From Byssothecium circinans (Eukaryota; Ascomycota; Dothideomycetes; Pleosporales; Massarinaceae): 64,000 bases of DNA. The stretch covers positions 1,084,782 to 1,148,781 of the forward strand of contig ML976983.1 of assembly GCA_010015675.1 (NCBI GenBank), written 5' to 3'. The translations under genes were made by a program, and so were the position numbers. Below the pieces are notes generated by a model. It saw nothing but the letters and a program-made list of their open reading frames with translations. It was not told where the DNA came from and did not search any database. Positions 10,287 to 22,133 of the stretch are shown piece by piece; the stretch's first letter is position 1; the number at the start of each line of letters is the position of its first letter.

Positions 10287-13200
10287 CTACAGCGTCTTCC
10301 TCGGCCTGCCCCTCCCCCTCTTCGCCGAGCTGTTGCCTCGAGTGGGAACCATACTGGGCCTTCCCCTTGGTCTGCCAACCGGCTTCTTAGGAACCGCTTT
10401 GGCTGGGATCTCGTCCTCCGACGATGATAGCTCGCTCTCATCACTCATGTCAACCTCCTTGCCTTTCGTTTGATTGACACTAGTGAAGCCATTGCCTCTG
10501 TTGGTGCGCTTGGACTGTGCAGACACGACCTTGATCTTCTTGCCAGCCATACCCGGCTTGGAGAGGAGAGAGTTCGCAGTTTGACGTGGACCGCTTGTGA
10601 AAGAGGGCTCGGCGGAGAAGGCATCGCGCTCGTTGACCAGAGGCTCGTCTTCGGCTGCTAGGATGTCGATGAAACCGTTCAGGGACTCGTTTTCAGACCC
10701 TTCAAGGTATTCCGCAATGCCCATCTTGGCCCGCAGGTTTTCCTCAGCTTCTTTGGCGGCGGCGGCTGCGCGTATTTTCTCTTCTTCGGCCTTCCGCTGA
10801 GCTTCGAGGGCGGCTGCTGCCGATTGAGCGAGCATCAGGGCAGATCCTACTTGGTCTTCTTCTTCGTGAATACCGTCTTGGTCTGAAATGTTGCCCGTGC
10901 TCTTTCGAGGACGGCCCGACGGTCGAATTTGCGCATTGGCTGGGGCAGGCATGGTCTTGCGACGCTCGGCCCGCTCACGGTTTCTCTCGCGGTTGCGCTC
11001 CCGGTTGGGATTGATTTCGCCATCTCTGAAATTCTGAGGTAGTTCCGTTGGCAAATCCTCCTCTCCTTCGTTCTTGCGCGCTAGCCAATTCGATGCTCGA
11101 GGTCCGGAGCGGCCAGTGTACTCAGCCATCTCTTCCATCTCTTCCACATCTGACTCAATGACAAGCTCTTCATACCGACGGTTCCTCTTAGCGGGTCTCC
11201 CAGGCTTTGCGGTAGACGGTCCGTTTTCGGGATTGCGCTTTCTCGAATTATACGCCTCATCGGGTTCCACTCTGTAACGAAACTTCTTCGGACCCTTCTC
11301 TTGCTGTGCATTATGGTCCGTCGGTTTTCGTGCAGGCATAATGTCAGACTGAAGGAGGACAGAGCCCATTTCACCAGTCGGTTCTTCGCTTGATTCACGC
11401 TGCCGTACAGGCTCTGGACGCTCGGGTGCTGGGCGTTGTTGGATTGCCTCTAGAAGATCAGGATCAAGGGACAGCTTCACTATCTTAGATTTACCCTTCA
11501 TCCTCGCAGCAACGAGAATGAAACGGTCCTCGCGCTTGGCTTCTTCCAGCAGTCTCCGCTGCACCTCCTTCTGGTATTGCTTTCCAGAAGTGCTCTTCGG
11601 CTGAAGCGGGACCGCTGAATCGTCCTTGGTCTTCGTCTGTTTCTTCTTTTTCTTGCGTCGGCTGCTGCCCTCTGCATCCTCATCGTCGTCCCGGTTTCGC
11701 TTGCCAAGTCGAGGGATTTCACCGTCCTGATTGGGATCGGGATAAAATGAAGGCTGCATGACTGCTGCTGGCTCTACAAATCCGTCCCCAGTAAGAGTTT
11801 GGTTTTCGAACCCGTTCTCGTTTAAGGGCGAGTATGCGATGCCACTACGCGCGGAATTGTGGTCTTCGTCCATAAAACGGTCATCGAGCGATGGATCGGC
11901 AAGTTTTGCCCTGTCGGCTTCCGCTCGCCGTTGCTCCATAGCAAAATCTTCTTCCCGCATCCAATTGAGGTTCGAGATGCTGAAATCGACCAGGCATTCA
12001 ACAGATCGCGGGTCTGCTACCTTCTTCGTATCATGGCCGAGGAGTGTGCCTTTGGGTTCATACGGATGTTGGCGCGGATCGCGCCGACAAGCGCCAGTAT
12101 TGCAGAGCCTCCTGCAATGTGGACAAGTCCAGTTGTAGTTCTCCATGATAGTGAGTGGCATGGCATCGTGGGCGCGGAAAAGTGTGCCGTAGCAATAAGC
12201 AAGGTCACAATTTGTGCAGAATGCCATCTTCCACTTCGGATGTCGATGTAGACAAAAATGGCATGATTTGTGATCTCTGAGCCACTGCTTCGACTTCTTC
12301 TTGGACGACTTGAGTAACTGTCCATACTCGTCAACGCGTACTTCCTCTTCCTCTTCGGATTCACCCTCGGGCTTGGGATTCTTGATGTCTACGAACGGCC
12401 GGGCCTTTAGCTGCTCTTGACAGACATGAGCGAGCGTCTTCTTGCCAAAATATCGTCGCTCTTCCGCCAGGGGAAGAGGGGTCTTTTCAGTCATTTGCCC
12501 GTCGATGTCAATGATCTGAGCTCTCCACTCTTCGTATCGATGAAGCAGATCCTTCCACTTGAACTGCTCAACCCATGTGTACCCCGACTGGCAGCCACAG
12601 CTGCGACCCATGCAGTAGCAGTCCATACAGACATCATACGGCTCTTCAACCTCAGAAGAGAAGAGGTTCTTGCACGACTTGCAAGTCAAGAAGCGATTGA
12701 AAATGTTGCATCTGCAATAAGCACAAGTGACGTTGCCGTCATAGGGTATGAATTCGGGGTGTTCCCGCGAGTCTGGCGCAAACATCTCGGACAGAAGAAT
12801 GGTCTTGTACAGGTCAAACAAGCGCTTGAAGTCGCGCTGGACTTGGCGGACCTTGATGGACCGTTGGATCGCCTCTGCTTGCTCTCCGCCCATTTCGACC
12901 TGCGCGCGCGCCGACTTGATCAAATCGGAGTACTTGAGGAGGGTGTAGTAAACGATGCTCTTGTTCTTGTACTGCTCGTCGCGACAGACAATGCGCGAAT
13001 TGGGCAGTGCCTCAGAAAGGGCAAGTTCGAGTGTTTCGACGGTCGTTCGGTTCCAGGCAATCTTCATGGTGCGTGTGCCACGGTTCCAGACTTGGTGAGG
13101 TGCTAGTGGGGGTATCAAGATAAAGTCACCGGGACGTTGCTCGACGACATACGTCTTGAAGGGTGCCTTCTTCCACGCGATCAGTTGCGCGAAATGGCTT

Positions 13201-14080
13201 TCGACTTCAATATCGTGCCCCAAGACCGAAAGCCAGTACTCGGAGACAAGATGTCGGTCCTTGGTCTCTGTCATGAACCAAATGGATGATCCGGGACGCT
13301 CGGGCTTTCCATCGTCGCCGACAGTCCTCGAAGCGTTAATCATGATATTTTGACCCAGCGAGGCGCACATCTCTCGATGGGCAGGGGTGTATGTTCCTTC
13401 ATGACCGACGTAGCACATGAGGTTCTCTGCGCGCATCTCCGGGGGCAGACTGCTCATAAGGTCTCCGGCGCGTGCAATTCCCCGGCCTTTGCGCAAGCCC
13501 GGCTCGTCCAGCGCTCCAGGACCGCCCACCTCGCCCGTGCTCTCATTTAAGTAGAACAGATTCTGCGGGATGTGTTCCTTCAGCTTGTCCTGCCATACGG
13601 GCGGGCAATCGATGTCCTTTAGGTATATGCGTTGACGTGTCTTGTCGCGGTAGCGCTCCGGGTCGTCGAAGAACTGTTCGGTCAATTTGCTCATGTGTTT
13701 GATGTAGTGCTTGACGGTGAGGGGTATGTTCTCTTTAGTCGTAAGGTTTCGCGCATTCTCGACTGTATCGTGTTAGCCATGGGCTTCTTCCGACCCGGGT
13801 TCGAGCACCTACCTTTTTCGCCATGATTGTCGCGCAGCCACGACGGTGTGAAGGTCCAGGGATCCAACACCTCTTCGAAGCCATCAATCACAAGTGGCTT
13901 CCCCCCAATAATGACATGCAAGAGGACGAGCTTTTCAAACTGGTCGATTCCATTGGCCTTGATCATCTCCCGGGAGATACGGTCCGCATAGCGAAAGTTG
14001 TCGGCCGTCTCGACGAATGTGCGCACGTCGAAGTCGGGCGGGATGGGCTCGAACGAGGCCCGTGGTCGTGCGGCGGGCAT
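10287..14080 (-). CDS. JmjC-domain chromatin protein with 4CXXC zinc finger and AT-hooks
   Basis: Exons 13813-14080 and 10287-13762 joined across a 50-nt intron, 1247 aa. The start MPAARPRASF at 14080 is chosen because the frame then runs directly into the JmjC N-part. JmjC core: AHREMC gives an HxE pair (about H218, E220), with the distal His in PLAPHQVWN (about H312), so an Fe-binding HxE..H triad is plausible. Cys-rich region 436-482; a second cysteine cluster at about 590-648 with CPHCRRLCNTGACRR matches the 4CXXC_R1 type. The C-terminal third is charged, with repeated GRPRK/GRGRPRK AT-hooks (the last one terminal). Expected role: nuclear histone demethylase or chromatin-boundary factor; activity not shown. 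Head-to-head with COQ2. Confidence 0.85.
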
Positions 14081-14459
14081 CTTGAGGAGTGATAGGCATC
14101 CACAGTGCGTCCTATGTATGCAGTGCGTTAGACGTGGTCGCAATCACCCTGAATTGATGGCTGGGCGCAGACGGTGTTGGGGCCGCAGGCCGGCGGAGGT
14201 GGAGAGGGAGTGGCAATGTTCGGGGTTGTTGGTGGACGCGACCGAAGCTAGCCACTGGTGTTGAGCGTTGGGGCTTTTGGTGAGGAGGTTGGTGATGACT
14301 AATTGGTCGCACGTGATAGCGTAAACGGTCGCGACGGAAGGTCATCTCATCCTTGCTAGCGCTATATTGTCACTCACTTCTCCCACGCTGTCGTACTCAA
14401 TTCGAATGAAATGTGTTGATTTCATAAAGGCAATTTATCACGTGTCGATCTTCCGCAAA
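14081..14459. promoter_or_regulatory. bidirectional promoter of the JmjC gene and COQ2
   Basis: 379 bp between divergent starts. Two CACGTG cores lie at about 14308-14317 and 14436-14445, candidate bHLH/Cbf1 sites. An in-frame ATG at 14406 could extend COQ2 by 18 residues. Confidence 0.5.
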
Positions 14460-15710
14460 ATGGCACTTTTCCGAGCACTGCAGAGTACCAAGTCACCGAG
14501 CACAGCACGGCTCGGACATGGCGGACCAACGTCTCTCTTACTAGCACGGCACGGCACGACCTCTGCATTTCAAAGAACGGCATCTAGGTTGACAACTTCA
14601 TGTTCGGTCCCAATTAGGAAGATCAGCCTTCAGTCAAGGAGAAAAGTACCCATTCCGACCCCTATATCCTCCTTGAGTCTCACCACAACCGCACAACATG
14701 CGCCCTCCACAACTGCTCTACCAGAATATATTCCGCCAGCGACCGGCCTGCTCTCGTACCTCCCAAAAACTGTCGTTCCATACGCGGAACTCATTCGGCT
14801 AGACAAGCCTACCGGAACCTACTACCTGTTCTTTCCATGTCTCTTCAGCACACTCGTTGCCGCCACTATGGCAACTCCGATTGCAGCACCATCGGCAGTA
14901 CTTAGTACCACTGCATTGTTTCTCACCGGAGCTTTGGTCATGCGAGGAGCTGGATGCACCATCAACGACCTCTGGGATCGTAATCTGGATCCGCACGTTG
15001 CACGCACACGTTTACGACCCATCGCAAGGAAAGCAATCACACCTCAAGCTGCCATCATCTTCACTGGAGGCCAACTTTTGACCGGCCTAGGAGTCCTGTT
15101 GTCACTCCCATTTGAGTGCTTCTGGTACGCCACGCCATCGCTCCTTTTCGTCGCAACATATCCATTAGCAAAACGAGTCACCCACTATCCCCAATTTGTC
15201 CTCGGCCTCACCTTCTCATGGGGCGCAATGCTAGGGTTTCCAGCTCTTGGAATTGACCTACTTTCGAACCAAGCTGCCTTGGCCGCGGCTGCCTTTCTGT
15301 ACTCGAGCAATGTCGCCTGGACCGTCCTTTACGACATGATTTATGCACACATGGACATCAAGGACGATGCAAAGGCCGGCATAAAAAGCATCGCATTGAA
15401 GCACGACAAAGATACCAAGGCCGTATTGAGTGGTCTGGCGGTCGTCCAAATCGGTTTGCTGGCCGCTACTGGTGTTGCTGCAGGGCTTGGACCTGTCTTC
15501 TTTGTCGGCTCTTGCGGAGGCGCAGCAATTACTCTCGGCACAATGATCTGGAAAGTCAAGTTGAAAGACGTCAAGAACTGCTGGTGGTGGTTTAAGAATG
15601 GAGCGTGGTATACGGGTGGAGGCATTGCGCTAGGCTTAACTGGCGAGTATCTTGCCCATCTCCTTGGGTGGTACGACGACGAGGAACAGGTGCCTAGCAA
15701 GGAAAATTGA
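14460..15710 (+). CDS. COQ2: 4-hydroxybenzoate polyprenyltransferase, mitochondrial (COQ2)
   Basis: Intronless, 416 aa from the ATG at 14460, chosen for its good context and because it begins a basic, Ser/Arg-rich mitochondrial presequence; an in-frame ATG at 14406 is an alternative. COQ2 joins the polyprenyl tail to 4-hydroxybenzoate in ubiquinone synthesis in the inner mitochondrial membrane. UbiA-family signature: INDLWDRNLDPHVARTRLRP near residues 168-187 supplies the first Asp-rich Mg/diphosphate site, and YDMIYAHMDIKDD near 291-303 the second. Several hydrophobic segments follow, consistent with the usual eight to nine membrane helices. The length fits fungal orthologues. Confidence 0.95.
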   Translation: MALFRALQSTKSPSTARLGHGGPTSLLLARHGTTSAFQRTASRLTTSCSVPIRKISLQSRRKVPIPTPISSLSLTTTAQHAPSTTALPEYIPPATGLLSYLPKTVVPYAELIRLDKPTGTYYLFFPCLFSTLVAATMATPIAAPSAVLSTTALFLTGALVMRGAGCTINDLWDRNLDPHVARTRLRPIARKAITPQAAIIFTGGQLLTGLGVLLSLPFECFWYATPSLLFVATYPLAKRVTHYPQFVLGLTFSWGAMLGFPALGIDLLSNQAALAAAAFLYSSNVAWTVLYDMIYAHMDIKDDAKAGIKSIALKHDKDTKAVLSGLAVVQIGLLAATGVAAGLGPVFFVGSCGGAAITLGTMIWKVKLKDVKNCWWWFKNGAWYTGGGIALGLTGEYLAHLLGWYDDEEQVPSKEN

Positions 15711-16430
15711 GGAAACACTTGGTCGCGAACATATTTCTGGCGTTTGGACAAAAGGCGAAATGTGGTGACTGGGTCGGACGAGTCAAGCACTCGTCTCGTG
15801 TATATTAACTGTGCCTTGCAGAACATCCCATGTACTTCTACCGGCTACACTTCAAATATAGGCGGATACGCTTGCCGCAATTTACATTTCCCAGGGTAAA
15901 CAAACCAGCTGTGTTATTTCATCTTATGACTCCTTTTCACGCACCTGCTATGAAACAAATACATATCCGGCTAATCGCAAACATTATCCCACCCCTACAG
16001 CTTCAGCACCTCGCCACCATGTTTTCTCTTCAAACGAGTGGTCCTCTCCCTACTCGTCTTTCAATTATTGGTTGTTGACGACCTTGTGACCTAGCAAACA
16101 CCACATAAACTAGCGGCCAATACCAGACTAAAACAAGGCTTGAAGAACCATAGGCCTGCCGACCTGCAAGATATCAAATGACCTACATTTCGATGGATAT
16201 ACGTCTTACATGAGCGTTACAGGAAGAAATTTCCCAGCTAAGTCGCTTCTCAGCAATCGCTCTATTTGAAAACGTCGCATAAAATGCCTAGTGGACAGCA
16301 AAGTCCTTTAAGAGTAAATAGCTGGTACCACACCTCGCGCGCCCTCTTTCTAACCTTGTTTCTCTTTCTTCGTTCTTGACGACGCGCTTCCATCCCTCCT
16401 TATTGCTTCCCATTCTTCCTTCCATTCACC
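15711..16430. other. intergenic
   Basis: 720 bp between two plus-strand genes. It holds the COQ2 3' flank and the pyrimidine-rich promoter of the GH16 gene (CT-rich from 16330). One 82-codon ORF here has no supporting features. Confidence 0.6.
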
Positions 16431-17603
16431 ATGCGCCGCACTCTTTCCCTCCTACCTCTTAGCCTCCTCCACGCCCTCGCCTCCCCCGCTCCATCCTCCC
16501 CTTTCTCCTCAGCATCCTCACCGTACACCCTCATGGACAACTGCGCAGGCTCTTCCTTCCTCTCCTGCTTCAACTTTTTCTCCCAACCCGACCCAACCCA
16601 CGGCTTCGTCCGCTACTTCAACCAAGCCAACGCAACCGCGCAGAACCTCTTCTCCATCTCCAGCGACAACACAGTCACAATTGCAGTAGATAGCAAGAAC
16701 GTCGCTCCGGGTGGTCGACCGAGTGTGAGGCTGCAGAGCAAGAAGGTGTATAATCGCGGGCTGTTTGCGGTAGGTTCACCACCAAACACCAGCGAAGGAA
16801 CTATCCAAGAAGGGAATGGCTGATAGTAGCCAGGAACATGGCCTAGTTTCTGGTCCTGGGGCTCGTCCGCCACATGGCCCGAACACGGCGAAATCGACAT
16901 CATCGAAGGCATCCACACGTCGACCACCAATGCAATGTCGCTGCATACGTCTGACGGCTGCACCATCAACGGCAGCGCCAGCCGCGGGAAAGTCGTTACG
17001 AAGAACTGTTTCATCGGGGCGCCGGGACAGACTTCGAATGCCGGGTGCGGGATTGAAAGTTTTTCGGCGAAGTCGTTTGGGTCGCCGTTGAATGATGGTG
17101 GGGGTGGTGTGTGGGCGGTGGAGTGGACTGAGGCGAGGATTGGGGTGTGGTTTTTTCCAAGGGGGGAGGTGCCGGAGGGGTTGAAGGGGGGGAGTCCAGA
17201 TCCGGGTGAGTTTGGGGTTTTCTGTTGCTATTGTGGTGGTGGTGTTGGTGTTAATGGAGATATCTTGTGACGAGAGCTGACTTGACCACCTCGCATGCAG
17301 CTGCATGGGGCGCGCCTGATGCGAATTTCCAAGGCGACTGCGATCTAGGCAAGCACTTCATCGACCAGAGATTTGTCATTGATACGACATTTTGTGGAGA
17401 CTGGGCGGGCGCTTTGTGGGGTAGTCATCCTACATGGTAAGTTTGTCCACAAATGAATAAGAAGGGAAGTTGGTGACAAGTACTGATATGTGTGTAGTTC
17501 GAAGCTGGCGCCGAGTTGCGCTGATTATGTGGCTAATAACCCGAGTGCATTTACGGAGAGCTTTTGGAAGATCAACTCGTTCAAGACGTTTCGGCAAGGA
17601 TGA
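16431..17603 (+). CDS. secreted GH16 endo-beta-1,3(4)-glucanase
   Basis: Four exons: 16431-16769, 16830-17205, 17301-17436, 17498-17603; 318 aa. Residues 1-18 form a signal peptide. The catalytic signature GEIDIIEG lies near residues 133-140 (nucleophile and acid/base Glu about 134 and 139), preceded by TWPSFWSWG. The C-terminal part with HFIDQRFVIDTTFCGDWAG and a terminal Cys-rich segment matches fungal mixed-linked glucanases. It should act on beta-glucans of plant or fungal cell walls outside the cell. Oddity: where the family normally has about ten residues (an AD-I-AHMP-like strand) between the GLF and GTWP motifs, this model has almost none, so either the first splice site is misjudged or a core strand is missing. 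Confidence 0.8.
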
Positions 17604-18708
17604 CAGGGAGTTATAGAATGAAGGATAGCTTTGTAACTCCATGCATGATGCATAGTTACCCGTGTGTCAAAGTTCCCCTGGAAATATCTACTGTTCAAGT
17701 TTGCAAAGGTTATGTAAGAATACTGCTCTAGTGCTGCAAAAAAATATCAGAACAGATTGATAGCTAGCGCAAGACAGTAACATAATTGTAACGCAGTGTT
17801 GTACCTGTTAGACCTATGGCTGTGCAATGTCTAGCAAGCGGGCTAACCAAAACTCTGTAGCCCCATGATCAAACTCGGTTATCTCCGTGGCGGTCCGTCA
17901 ACCAGCTCACCTCTTGTAGATTTGCCGCCTCAACAACCATCTGGCTGGTACGGGTCGGCCGCCCTCTCTGCTAGCGCGATGAAGTTTTAGCTTCGTCCTA
18001 CCGTTCTACGAGCGTTGCCCCGAAAGTGGCGAAAGTGCTCGATTGTGTAATGCCTGCTTTATCTTCGAGTCTGTTTGAGGAAGGGCACGATTGGTAAGGG
18101 TGCGTTACTATTTGCTGTACGTAACCAAGGATATACTTTGTCATGTCAGCAAATCAGTGCACTATCTACTCTTAGTGGGAACAAACCCGTCCTCTTAGGA
18201 GATATTAGCTATTCAGTACAGCAGATGGTTCACTCGGAGCTGGACACTCTAAGAGCTACTTGCTCTATCATGTGTCGAATTCTTTTCTGTGAAGGGCAAG
18301 AAGACTCGTCTTTATCTCCGACCGGTTTATCTAAGACTCAATTCTCATTTGGTCGTTAATATCCAATACCTGGTGGTTGGGTACGAAACTGCGTTTTTGG
18401 TGCAACATGATTCTCAGCCTCTGTGGCACGTCATATATTCGTAGGCGGCAGCCCTGACAACAATGGGGCGGGATTTCCCCAGCGACCCTTGATAGACAAG
18501 AAGGTAAAGTCGAACGAGATGAAGGCGATAGTGAGGAAGCAGCAGCAGAGGAAGCTCATCGAGATACAAAGGAAAATTGATGTCAAGGTGCGAGGGGCCA
18601 GATGGAACAACTGCCTCGTCGCCCTTCTTCGCAGCGGAGAACAATAGCTCCTTACTAATATCGGCCTCTGAATCCACCTGGGTGCATAGCTGAACTACCT
18701 CATTATTA
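17604..18708. other. intergenic flank of the HET-NACHT pseudogene
   Basis: About 1.1 kb without a convincing gene. It carries the left member of an inverted repeat pair (17817-17938). A 94-codon ORF at 18075-18359 lacks an ATG and was not accepted. Confidence 0.55.
17817..17938 (+). repeat. inverted repeat, left copy (pairs with 22352-22452)
   Basis: A 39-nt core at 17900-17938 matches the reverse complement of 22352-22390 with one mismatch. Weaker matches (GGCTGTGCAA, GCCCC, GATCAAACT) in the same order extend similarity to about 120 nt. Confidence 0.75.
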
Positions 18709-21700
18709 TCATTCCTCATCCTCAAACATAGGTATGGGTCCCTGCGGGACGGCTGGGTCGTCAGCTTTCTTATAATACCCGTTGTCTTCGAGATACTGCT
18801 TGAAGTCTTGAACCTTCGGGCACCTCTGCCACATGCCCAATGCCTCCTCATCTTTACGGTCGAATACCTCACCCGATAGATTGCGTTGTCCTAGGTGAGG
18901 AACCAACTCCAGCTCGTCCAGTAGCCTCTCTGAGTCCCTGAAATCTATCTCGGCGAATGGCGGTGGCTGAAGCTTTCCAGGTGAGCCGACAGTACTGTTG
19001 TCGCGAGCGTCCCCAGAATTATTCACTTCTAGTCCAAGCTCCCCAGGCACCGGTTCACCGAGCGACTCTTCCTCCGAATCTTCTGAAGGAGTGCCCGGGT
19101 GTAAATCCTCCGTTGAGTAGCCCGGGTGAACAAGAAGAACCTGTCGGTGAGATTGTGACTGCTGCACGTCAGGTCTGGAAAGGACCTCTGTTCTCCGAGC
19201 ACTAAATCTCACCCTTCCGGGGCGGCACTGTTCCTCTAAAAGATACTTCGCGTTGACTTCGATGACGAAAAACATACCATCGTATAAGTCTCTCCATGAT
19301 CGTGGCGGTAGTTCCCGGGATTCAACGTCATCTAAAGACGGCTCGATACGCGAGCAGCATTTCAAAAGTACGGTTCGATCCTCAAGGCTTGCCCCATTAT
19401 CCAAAAAGGCGTTGATTGTGTCCATATCGAGGTCGTTATTTGGGAGGTCATCGTAATCGTCTTCATCACTACCATCGGCCTTGTAGCATTCCGTGGTGCT
19501 AACAAGGTATTGGAGCCATGGCGAAGTCTTCAGCCGATCCTGCAACCCCCAATAAAACGTGGCATTTGGATTTGCTCCAAGTTCAAGAAATTTTTGTCTC
19601 CACGCCGGAGCAAAAGCATGGTCGGATGAGCATAGGAGGAGATAGTCTTTATATCTTCCACTCAGACTTCGTTTCATGCTCAAGGAATGCGATAATAGTT
19701 CAGTTGATCCCGCTTGAAAGGTAAGGGTCACAAAGTCGAGCACTCGGTCATCACCCAAATCCAACTTCGCTTGGTCGTACACCCAGTTTTCATTGAAACC
19801 TCCGTTCTTCATAGCATGTACTCGTGACATGGCTTCATTGATGTGCTGGAGGAATCTAAGCTTGTCCACATCAGTTGACTCTTTCATATTCTGAAGCCAT
19901 CCAACCATCTGGCGGGCTTCATATGCATTCAGCTCATACCTGCACTTGCTATGCCTGTGTCTTGATACCGCATCAACGAAGAGGCAGTAGCTTTCGAGCT
20001 CGGTCAGCTTGCACTGTTGTAGAATCTCCGTGGCAGATGGCTCGTGAAAGAAATCTCTTGCAGTTCTGTGGAAAAATCCGAGCCCCGGACCGAAAATTAA
20101 AGGTTCCTCAACAACAACTATTCCTGCGCATAGGAAGTTAACCCTTTGTCTAAGGATGGACGGTAGATTTTTGGGTTGTGTTTTCCCATGGTACTTTTCG
20201 TAGAAAGGTACGAGATTCTCGAGCCCACCAGAGAAGCAACGGGCGCCTCCGTGTCGAATGTGGTGCCAAATAAATCGTTCACCATGATCGATGACGAATT
20301 TAAAATACGTCGCAGCTTCGGCCCTGCGATGTCCCTTAGTTGCATCGGATTTTCCGAGCATACTGTCGTATAGCTTCATCATGTCGTGTGGTAACTCGCT
20401 CAGCTGTTCTTGGAGCTGGTCAATTGAGTCTCCAAATTCTATGCCCTCGCAGAGCTTTCTCGCCACAAGGAAGGCCCAGAGAAAGACTCCCTCAGAGGAC
20501 GAAACGAGTTGATCGATGAGTTTCCTTTGCTGCTCCTTCGTCGGAGAAACGTCACCCTTCCAGGAACTCTCAAACTGATCAGTAACATATCGCCTTATGT
20601 CGCGTTCCGTGAGTTTGTGAAGTTCCAATCTCTGAGACGCAAGTCCCCCAAGCCGGTTGTAGAGTTTCTGTTCCGGCCGCGAAGACACACAAACTTGATC
20701 TTCGATTTAGATCGCAAAGCAAGCTCTCCAATGACTCTTACGACGTGCTCTATGTCGGTTGTCTTACACTCATCCAGACCGTCGATGAAAAAACATAGAG
20801 GTGTCTCTGCTGCAACTCGGCAAGCGACATCTTTAAGAAGAGCCTCCAGCTCTTCTAGATCCCAATCGGCAATTCTGCATTTTTGTCGGCATCGGTCAGC
20901 CAATGGCAGACTTGAAATAAAGCCTGGGCTCGTCCTTGACAGCAGCTGGTGAAGGAGATGGCATAAGAAACCACGAAAGCTATTCTGAATGCCAGACGCG
21001 TCGGCGAGCCAGAAGTAGAAGGATAGGATGCATGAGTTCCTCGGTCGTGCCCAGGTTGCGAGGCATTGTATGGTTTGGTGGTTCCGATTATCCTTGCCAG
21101 CGAGGAATTTCATGATTGTACTTTTGCCCGAACCCGGTTTGCCGATGATCCAAAATACACCATCGCTACATCGAAGCCATTGACGCAGTTGTATCTCTGA
21201 ACACTTGGGATCAGAAGATTGATCATCGAAAATCTACGTAAAAGTCCCTTCGGAGCATTTCGGTATGTTGTTCGGCCGTGTGAATGGGCTGCCATCGTTC
21301 AGGCTCTCGAGAAGCCGTTCCTTGCAGCGGGAAGAATCTGTCGAGGATAGAGACTTAGAAAAAATGTACTAGTAATAGATAGGGACGACTAACCCCTTGA
21401 GAGCTGATTGATCGCGTCTTTCAGACGATTAAAGGCATTATCCCCCTCTCCATAGATAAGGGGTATGAAGACGTCAAAAATCCCCAGGAGACAGTACGCC
21501 TTATCCTCTCTTTTCTTTGTGTCGCGTTTTGCTGCCCATCGCATCCGCTCCTCAGTGCTAAAATCGGAGAGAGGAGCGCCGTGGAGCGCCGCATGCGGAA
21601 TTCCCGTCGTCTCGTGGACTTCTTGCTCGAGAGTAGTTTTATCACCTAGCCGATCGCCTTCTCGCGAAAAAAAGTCAACTAATTTCGGAGCAAGGAGTTC

Positions 21701-22133
21701 TTGGAGCGTCCAGCCTCGTGTGAACCATCTGCTACTCCGAAAAGCTGACTCCCATTTTGGCAGTCTGGTCGTGTTCGCGTTTCCGAGTCGAGACATCTGA
21801 TAGATACACATAGCACTTCGTCGCATTGCAGTACCAGCGGAACATAGAAGTAATAGCCTCTGCAAGCTCAGTGTAGTTTGCTTTGTTGATGCAGCAGGTG
21901 TCAATCCATAAGTATTGCAAGCTATCTTTTCGGGCTTGCTCCCCACAGAACAGGATCTTCTAGTAGCCAGGCTTGTCCTTACCAGTGCCGTTTGTCAGGT
22001 CTTCAAATGTGACTTCCTCGTCATCTGCTCCCCATGTATGCGAGAGTATCGCATAAGGAGGGATACTCTCGTCGCCAACCCAGTCCTTGGTGAGGTTGAA
22101 CTCGCCAGTATCGGTACGTAGCAAGAGACGCAT
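18709..22133 (-). pseudogene. HET-domain / NACHT (NLR) pseudogene
   Basis: Reads as a heterokaryon-incompatibility type NLR broken in four places. HET part: starts MRLLLRTDTGEFNL (22133), with SIPPYAILSHTWG, YLWIDTCCINKAN and RWFTRGWTLQELLAP. NACHT part: Walker A IIGKPGSGKST (about 21140), Walker B CFFIDGLDEC (about 20770), and a 659-codon C-terminal frame down to 18709. Lesions seen: (1) in-frame TAG at 21960-21962 between the first HET motifs; (2) frameshift between about 21761 and 21790 inside HET; (3) in-frame TAG at 21234-21236 before the P-loop; (4) one-base frameshift near 20686-20698 within the NACHT region. An intron at 21338-21393 joins the HET and NACHT parts. No repeat array (WD, ANK or TPR) is recognised at the C-terminus. 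It was probably a self/non-self recognition receptor, now inactive. Some lesions could in principle be assembly errors. Confidence 0.85.

Noticed and set aside
13770..13810. GGTTCGA-like string resembling a tRNA T-loop
   Set aside because: It lies inside the JmjC intron with no matching acceptor, D or anticodon stems. No tRNA or rRNA gene was found elsewhere in the window.
18075..18359. 94-codon plus ORF downstream of the HET pseudogene
   Set aside because: It begins at TTG with no ATG and has no recognisable features.
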